Assembly (NCBI RefSeq): GCF_001595645.1
Contig: NZ_LNKT01000067.1
Span: forward strand, 62,001 to 126,000
Source: Sulfurovum riftiae
GTDB lineage: Bacteria > Campylobacterota > Campylobacteria > Campylobacterales > Sulfurovaceae
Length of the DNA: 64,000 nt
Direction: 5' to 3'
Below, piece after piece: positions 58,917 to 64,000 of this stretch; within the stretch, counting starts at the first letter, position 1, and each line of letters opens with the position of its first letter. The notes under the pieces were generated by a model, which did not search any database, was not told the DNA's origin, and saw nothing but the letters and a program-made list of their open reading frames with translations. A program made the position numbers and the translations under genes.

Positions 58917-59356
58917 GGAATACTCTTTGAAATGGCTTCTGCGATCTTCTGATAGCCGGTACAGCGACAGACATTGCCATCCAGCGCCTCTTTGATATTT
59001 TTGATCTCTTTGCTGCCGTTATGCCGGATGTAATCGTGGGCACGCATCACAAAACCCGGAGTACAGAAGCCGCACTGTACGGCCCCTGCTTCGACAAAAT
59101 TCCTGCGTATCGTCTCTGTCTCTTTCTGCAACCCTTCAAGTGTCTCTATCCGGGCATCCTGCATCTGGGGTGCCAACATAAGACAGGCATTGACCAATCT
59201 GCCGTTGAAGTAGATGCTGCACGCACCGCATTCTCCTTCTCCGCACCCCTCTTTGACAGAAAGCAAACCTTGCTCTCTGAGCACGTCAAGTGCACGCTGT
59301 TCAGCTTCACATTCAAAAGTACACGTTTCACCGTTTATCGTACATCTTATCTGCAT
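58913..59356 (-). CDS. Molybdenum hydroxylase 2Fe-2S subunit
   Basis: 147 aa. Plant-type cluster CGEGECGACSIYFNGRLVNAC (Cys at about 38, 43, 46, 58 - first quoted pattern split: CGEGECGAC then CLMLAP) and the second helical cluster CGFCTPG ... CRCTGY (about 95-133). Both 2Fe-2S sites are complete. Electron relay between the Mo and FAD subunits. Overlaps the large-subunit stop by 10 bp. Confidence 0.92.
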   Translation of the reverse strand: MQIRCTINGETCTFECEAEQRALDVLREQGLLSVKEGCGEGECGACSIYFNGRLVNACLMLAPQMQDARIETLEGLQKETETIRRNFVEAGAVQCGFCTPGFVMRAHDYIRHNGSKEIKNIKEALDGNVCRCTGYQKIAEAISKSIP

Positions 59357-61482
59357 TTTTCCTCCACTTTCTCAGGGGTAATCGTAAGATCATCAAAGGC
59401 AGTGTCAAGCGCATGGGTAAGTGCATTGGCGATCGCCGCGGCAGGACCGTTCATAGGAAGTTCTCCCAGACCTTTTGGGGCATCATCCTTATTGAGAAAA
59501 CCAATATGCAGTTCGGGGAGATCTGCAGCCAACGGCACAATATAGTCACTGAGATGGTTGTTCCTGACCCTCCCCTCCTGATGCACCAGCCTTTCATAAA
59601 GAGCATAGCCGATCCCCTGTGCGACGCCGCCCTCTACCTGGCCTTCCGCCATTTTGGGGTTAACCACCTGCCCTACATCATTGTAGGCATAGAAATTGCT
59701 CACATGCACCCTGTAATCGACAGGATCTACCTCCACTTCGGCAACGTAACAGCCCAGCGAATAACCGTCATAACCGTTACCGTAAAAGTGCTCCTCATCC
59801 CACTGGATATTGTCAGGCTTACGGTAGTCGGCTTGAAAACGGCTCTGTGGATTCTCTTTCAGGTATGCTTTTACAGCCTCCAGGTATTCTGAAAGACTTC
59901 CGTATTCTCCCAGTACATCCCTGAGCGACTCCGCCGCCTCTACCAGAAGCTTTCCGACAATCATCACAGTACGTGAAGCCACTGTGGGGCCACTGTCGGA
60001 GACCTGGGCTGTATTGGGAACATGGTAGCGGACCATCTCCATGGGCAGTCCAAGCACATCTGCCACGATCTGCGGCAAAGCGGTCAATGTTCCCTGCCCC
60101 ATTTCCACACTGCCTATCTTTATCTCCACTACACCGTCAGGATGAAGGTCCAGCCATACTTTTGAGGCCAAAAGTATCTCTCCGTCTCCTGTAAACCCGC
60201 CGCCGTGCATGAAAAGTGCCATACCTATGCCGCGGTACGGTGTGTTGGCAGCATATTTTTTGTCAAAACCGCTGGCTTCCCTTGTTGCCTCAAACAGTTC
60301 TTTCAGACGGGCATGTTCCTCTATCTTTGCACCTGTGACACTTACCGAACGGCTGTTTGGAAGGTTTCTCTCCCGTACCTCCACAGGTGAGCATCCAAGC
60401 TCTCTGGCAATATCATCCATGTGCCGCTCTATCCCGAAGATGGCCTGTGGTGCACCGAAGCCCCTGAAGGCACCGTTGGGCGGTGTATTGGTCGCATAGG
60501 CAGAAGCATCTACTTTAATGAACTCACAGTCATAAAAACCGGCAGCATGCAGGACTGCCCGGGCAAGAACCACCGGTGTCAGTGTCACATAGGCCCCACC
60601 GTCTATCTTGATCTCGATATGCAGGGCATGCAGCTTCCCGTTCTCATCAAAATAACTCTTGTAGTGCAGCCTGGAGGGATGGCGTTTGGTACTGAATGCA
60701 ATATCCTCTGCCCGGTCATAGACGATCTTCACATCTGTTTTTGCCTTCCTGCTCAAAAGATAGACAAACGCTGCCATCAGTGATGGATAGTCCTCTTTCC
60801 CTCCAAAAGCCCCGCCGGTAGGAGCCTGCTCAACTTCGATCTTTTTCCCGGTCAGTTCGTATAAAGCAGATTCAACATAAAAAGGGCACTGCATCGATCC
60901 GATGATCTTGATAGAACCATTATTGTAACGTGCGAGCATACGCTGTGTTTCCATATAGAGCTGTTCCTGGTGCGGGGTCGTGTAGGTCTTTTCCAAAGAT
61001 CTCAAGTGGGCATAGTCAGGCTCTTCACCCTTGACTGTCCGGATGGTCTTGAAGATGTTATCGTCACCGTAAATAAGATGTTTACGGTCGATCGACTCCT
61101 GCATCGTCAAAACAGGCTCCAGTGCTTCATACTCGATATGAATGTGCTTCATGGCTTCCTGAAGCATCTTTTTTGACCAGTGGGCAAGAAGAAGAATAGG
61201 TTCTCCAATGAATCTAACAGTTTTTTCAGCTAGAAAAGGCTGCTCATCCGTCAGCATAGCATTGACATTTCTTCCTTCAATATCCCGATGGTCGACGATC
61301 ACAAATTCCGAAAAGTCAAATGCTTCATCAAAATGGATAGAAAGTATCTTCCCGTACGCAACCTCGGAACGGACAATCGCACCGTACAGGCCGTTAAAGG
61401 CCAGGTCGTTGGTATACCTTAGGGTTCCGTCAGCTTTGGAAGCCGCATCGACACGTTCGACACTTTGTCCCACAAGACTCAT
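59347..61482 (-). CDS. Molybdenum hydroxylase large (molybdopterin) subunit, xanthine dehydrogenase-like
   Basis: 711 aa. GGAFGGKEDYPSLM (about 226-239) and PPNGAFRGFGAPQAIF (about 340-355) are cofactor and substrate-arginine motifs, and VEMGQGTLTALPQIVAD a later cofactor loop. APKGLGELPMNGPAAAI (about 671-687) holds the catalytic Glu. The AYxCSFR loop of form I CO dehydrogenase is absent, so it is of the xanthine/aldehyde oxidase side. Substrate unknown: a purine, aldehyde or N-heterocycle. Confidence 0.88.
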   Translation of the reverse strand: MSLVGQSVERVDAASKADGTLRYTNDLAFNGLYGAIVRSEVAYGKILSIHFDEAFDFSEFVIVDHRDIEGRNVNAMLTDEQPFLAEKTVRFIGEPILLLAHWSKKMLQEAMKHIHIEYEALEPVLTMQESIDRKHLIYGDDNIFKTIRTVKGEEPDYAHLRSLEKTYTTPHQEQLYMETQRMLARYNNGSIKIIGSMQCPFYVESALYELTGKKIEVEQAPTGGAFGGKEDYPSLMAAFVYLLSRKAKTDVKIVYDRAEDIAFSTKRHPSRLHYKSYFDENGKLHALHIEIKIDGGAYVTLTPVVLARAVLHAAGFYDCEFIKVDASAYATNTPPNGAFRGFGAPQAIFGIERHMDDIARELGCSPVEVRERNLPNSRSVSVTGAKIEEHARLKELFEATREASGFDKKYAANTPYRGIGMALFMHGGGFTGDGEILLASKVWLDLHPDGVVEIKIGSVEMGQGTLTALPQIVADVLGLPMEMVRYHVPNTAQVSDSGPTVASRTVMIVGKLLVEAAESLRDVLGEYGSLSEYLEAVKAYLKENPQSRFQADYRKPDNIQWDEEHFYGNGYDGYSLGCYVAEVEVDPVDYRVHVSNFYAYNDVGQVVNPKMAEGQVEGGVAQGIGYALYERLVHQEGRVRNNHLSDYIVPLAADLPELHIGFLNKDDAPKGLGELPMNGPAAAIANALTHALDTAFDDLTITPEKVEEKCR

Positions 61483-61925
61483 ACAGGACTCCTCAATGCG
61501 ATATAACTCCCTGCGACCACCAATAAAATACCGATGATCTTCTGCAGTGAAATATGGACCACTGCAAGGTTCAGCGCACCCACCTGGTCAAAAAAGAGAG
61601 AGGCTATCAACAGCCCGGAGATGAAAAAAAGTGCTGTTGCCGTTGCGCCAATAGCAGGAAAAGAAATGGCAAAGATTATGATGATAAAAAAGCCGCAGAT
61701 ACCGCCGATAAGAACAGAGGGGTCCATCTTGTTCAGTGGCAGTTTCAAGCCGTTATCTGCAGTCACAAGATAGAAAAGAAGTACGGCGGCAAAGACCACC
61801 AGAGAGTTCACCAGCAGTATGGTCTTCAAACCGATCTTCTCCTGCCAGTAGCCGTTGTAGAGCCCCTGCGTACTGGAAGCAACTCCAGAGAGAAAGGCCA
61901 GGATCATGATGAACATTTTACTCAA
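61479..61925 (-). CDS. YdcZ/DUF606 family membrane transporter (DMT superfamily)
   Basis: 148 aa, five hydrophobic segments (about 3-20, 34-55, 70-92, 95-112, 125-143). The half-size EamA-like pattern with NSLVVFAAVLLFYLV and a final KIIGILLVVAGSYIAL match the DUF606/YdcZ group. The start is TTG with AAAAGG upstream; an ATG follows three codons later. It overlaps the hydroxylase large subunit by 4 bp, so it may carry that enzyme's substrate or product; that is inference. Confidence 0.7.
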   Translation of the reverse strand: MSKMFIMILAFLSGVASSTQGLYNGYWQEKIGLKTILLVNSLVVFAAVLLFYLVTADNGLKLPLNKMDPSVLIGGICGFFIIIIFAISFPAIGATATALFFISGLLIASLFFDQVGALNLAVVHISLQKIIGILLVVAGSYIALRSPV

Positions 61926-62003
61926 ACCAATACCTTTTTATTGATTATATGACGTTCTCTCTTAAGAATGAAATTAGTGGGGTAGTTGATAGTGATAGGG
62001 GGT

Positions 62004-62021
62004 GGTGGGCTTTGGCCCACC
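62004..62021. terminator. Hairpin between acs and the hydroxylase operon
   Basis: GGTGGGC (62004-62010) pairs with GCCCACC (62015-62021) across TTTG. It may end the acs transcript before the next operon, though no T-run follows on the minus strand. Confidence 0.45.
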
Positions 62022-62036
62022 GGTCAAAGCGTGATG

Positions 62037-63998
62037 TTACTTACACTCTCTACCGATCATTACCTCGATCGTCTCCACGATGGAAGGGTCTTCGAGTGTG
62101 GAGGTATCCTGTGTCACCTTCTCGCCTTTGGCAAGGGTTCTGAGGATCCTTCGCATGATCTTGCCCGAACGGGTCTTCGGAAGGTCCGGTACGAAGATCA
62201 TATCGTCACAGAGTGCGATATTCCCGATCTCCTGTTTGATGATATTGTTGATCGCTCTGACCTCTTCGATCTCGTCACCGACCCCCTCGTCACTCTTGAG
62301 TACGACATAGGCGAAGATCCCCTCACCTTTGAGTTCATGCGGCTTACCGACTACAGCGACGGCAGCGACATTCTCATGTTTCTTGATGGCCGCTTCCACT
62401 TCTGCCGTTCCCATTCTGTGTCCTGAGACGTTGATGACATCATCGGTACGTCCGGTAATGGTGATGTAACCGTTCTCGTCATAGACAGCGCCGTCTCCTG
62501 TAAAGTAGACAGGCTTTCCGTCTTTTTTGACATCACCGAAGTAGGACTTCACATAGCGTGCTTCATCACCCCAGACATTTCTGATCTGTGACGGCCAGGG
62601 GCGTGTGATACACATATATCCGCCCTCACCAGGCTCGACCTTCTCTCCGGTTTCCGGATCGAGGATCTCCGCCATGATACCAGGCAGCGGCAGTGTCGCA
62701 CAGGCAGGCTTGATCGGCGTCGCTCCAGGCAGCGGAGAAACGATGTGTCCGCCGGTCTCTGTCTGCCAGTAGGTATCGACGATGGCACATTTGCTTCCGC
62801 CGACCGCTTCGTAGTACCACTTCCACGCTGTCGGGTCAATCGGCTCACCCACCGTACCGAGTACCTTCAAAGAACTGAGATCGTACTTTCCGGGCTCATC
62901 TTCACCCATCTTGTGCAGTACCCTGATCGCTGTCGGCGCAGTATAGAACTGGTTCACACTCAGAGATTCGACGATCTGCCATGGACGTCCTGCATCCGGA
63001 TAGGTGATGACCCCTTCGAACATCACGGTGGTCGCACCCATGGCAAGCGGTCCGTAAATGATGTAGGTATGTCCTGTGATCCAGCCGATATCTGCCGTAC
63101 ACCAGTAGGTATCGTTCTCTTTGACATCGAAGACCCACTCCATGGTCATCTGTGCCCAGAGGATGTACCCTGCCTGGTTGTGCTGTACCCCTTTTGGTTT
63201 TCCGGTACTTCCTGAAGTATAGAGCAGGAAGAGCGGATCTTCACTGTCCATCACTTCAGGCTCACAGGTAATGCCTTTACCCGCAATGAGTTCATTGTAG
63301 GAGTAGTCTCTTCCTCCTACCCACTCGACATCCTCACCGTTACGCTCAACGACCAGCACCTTCTCGACAGGTGTATCGCCCTCTTCAAGGGCCTTGTCAA
63401 CGACAGGCTTGAGCATATAGGGCTTTGATTTTCTGTAGGCGCCGTCTGCAGTGATGACCACTTTGGCTTCGGCATCGAGGATCCTGTCCTTAAGCGCTTC
63501 CGCACTGAAGCCGCCAAATACGATCGAGTGAACCGCACCGATCCTTGCACATGCCAGTATCGCATAGGCCGCTTCCAGGATCATCGGCATATAGATGACC
63601 ACCCTGTCACCTTTTTTGACACCGAAATCCTCTCTGAGGAGATTGGCGAACTTGTTCACGTTTCTATAAAGCTCCTGGTAAGTGACCGCGATCTCTTCGC
63701 CTCTGTCCCCTACGAAAATGATCGCCGCTTTGTTCTTTCTGGTATCAAGATGTCTGTCTATACACTGATAGGCCACATTGAGTTTGCCGCCGTCGAACCA
63801 TTTTACGAACGGTGCGTTGGACTCATCCAGGACCTTGTCGAAAGGTTCGAACCAGTCGATCTTCTTTTGGGCAAAAGCTCCCCAAAATCCTTCATAGTCG
63901 TTCTTCGCGCTGTTCTGCAGGTACCAATACTGCTCCATGGATCCGATCCTTGCCTCTTTGGCCAATTCCGGGTTGGGTAGGTAAAGTTCTTTTAGCAT
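62037..63998 (-). CDS. acs: Acetyl-CoA synthetase (AMP-forming)
   Basis: 653 aa, full family length. Start [16 protein letters not shown] is two bases from the window edge, so the ribosome site is not visible. AMP-binding core [16 protein letters not shown] (about 253-268), [31 protein letters not shown] (about 405-415), hinge [20 protein letters not shown] (about 513-532) and the acetylation-site [15 protein letters not shown] (about 601-615). It activates acetate to acetyl-CoA for biosynthesis. Confidence 0.96.
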   Translation of the reverse strand: MLKELYLPNPELAKEARIGSMEQYWYLQNSAKNDYEGFWGAFAQKKIDWFEPFDKVLDESNAPFVKWFDGGKLNVAYQCIDRHLDTRKNKAAIIFVGDRGEEIAVTYQELYRNVNKFANLLREDFGVKKGDRVVIYMPMILEAAYAILACARIGAVHSIVFGGFSAEALKDRILDAEAKVVITADGAYRKSKPYMLKPVVDKALEEGDTPVEKVLVVERNGEDVEWVGGRDYSYNELIAGKGITCEPEVMDSEDPLFLLYTSGSTGKPKGVQHNQAGYILWAQMTMEWVFDVKENDTYWCTADIGWITGHTYIIYGPLAMGATTVMFEGVITYPDAGRPWQIVESLSVNQFYTAPTAIRVLHKMGEDEPGKYDLSSLKVLGTVGEPIDPTAWKWYYEAVGGSKCAIVDTYWQTETGGHIVSPLPGATPIKPACATLPLPGIMAEILDPETGEKVEPGEGGYMCITRPWPSQIRNVWGDEARYVKSYFGDVKKDGKPVYFTGDGAVYDENGYITITGRTDDVINVSGHRMGTAEVEAAIKKHENVAAVAVVGKPHELKGEGIFAYVVLKSDEGVGDEIEEVRAINNIIKQEIGNIALCDDMIFVPDLPKTRSGKIMRRILRTLAKGEKVTQDTSTLEDPSIVETIEVMIGRECK

Positions 63999-64000
63999 AT

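Noticed and set aside
1-64000. CRISPR arrays, tRNA and rRNA genes
   Set aside because: No regularly spaced direct repeats and no recognisable tRNA or rRNA signatures were found on reading; a covariance-model scan would be decisive.

Overview
The window looks like chromosomal DNA of a Campylobacterota (epsilonproteobacterial) chemolithotroph, most like Sulfurovum or Sulfurimonas. This rests on gene content: a class-E succinate dehydrogenase/fumarate reductase set (SdhA, SdhB and a double-CCG SdhE), a MagIII-like DNA glycosylase without an iron-sulfur cluster, several c-type haem proteins, a class II superoxide reductase, PEP synthase and acetyl-CoA synthetase. The species cannot be fixed from sequence reading alone. 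No rRNA, tRNA or CRISPR array was seen.

Layout. 0-2.4 kb: the end of an ornithine/alanine racemase-type gene, a serine hydrolase and a host-attachment-family protein. 2.4-7.1 kb: housekeeping genes (gph, an FAD oxidoreductase, a magIII-like gene, thiL, a peptidoglycan-binding protein). 7.2-12.1 kb: the sdhABE operon, preceded by a gene that reads as a cysteine-stripped SdhB-SdhE fusion. 12.2-13.1 kb: a haem protein and a superoxide reductase. 13.2-22.0 kb: an accessory island on the minus strand. A type III restriction-modification pair (mod, res) is split by a PIN-like nuclease gene, an MNT nucleotidyltransferase, a KilA-N relic and a YhcG-type PD-(D/E)XK nuclease. An AAA/DUF4143 ATPase lies upstream. 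22.3-24.5 kb: an octahaem cytochrome fused to HEAT/TPR repeats.

24.7-39.5 kb: a long minus-strand run of central-carbon and stress genes: ppsA, E3, E2, an archaeal-type aldolase, a universal stress protein, YfdX, an MgtC/DUF4010 membrane protein, a Tat-exported SQR-like flavoprotein lacking the SQR redox cysteines, a P-type H+-ATPase and a beta-CASP RNase. 39.5-42.7 kb: a two-component system co-encoded with a small c-type cytochrome, next to a divergent 31-codon ORF and a DUF2202 lipoprotein. 42.8-47.1 kb: a complete DevBCA-type ABC exporter with its TolC channel. 47.2-54.4 kb: a TetR-controlled RND efflux operon with two unusual distal genes. 54.4-57.5 kb: a small membrane protein, an unrecognised membrane/VWA-like pair and a family 4 uracil-DNA glycosylase. 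57.6-61.9 kb: a molybdenum hydroxylase operon (large, 2Fe-2S and FAD subunits, MocA-like cytidylyltransferase, DMT transporter). 62.0-64.0 kb: acs.

How the genes fit together. SdhABE, the Mqo-like oxidase, PpsA, the aldolase, E2/E3 and Acs fit a cell running a (reverse) TCA cycle and gluconeogenesis. The haem proteins, superoxide reductase, efflux pumps and stress genes fit life at an oxic/anoxic interface. The two most notable items are the composite restriction island and the cysteine-less Sdh look-alike encoded beside the true Sdh genes.
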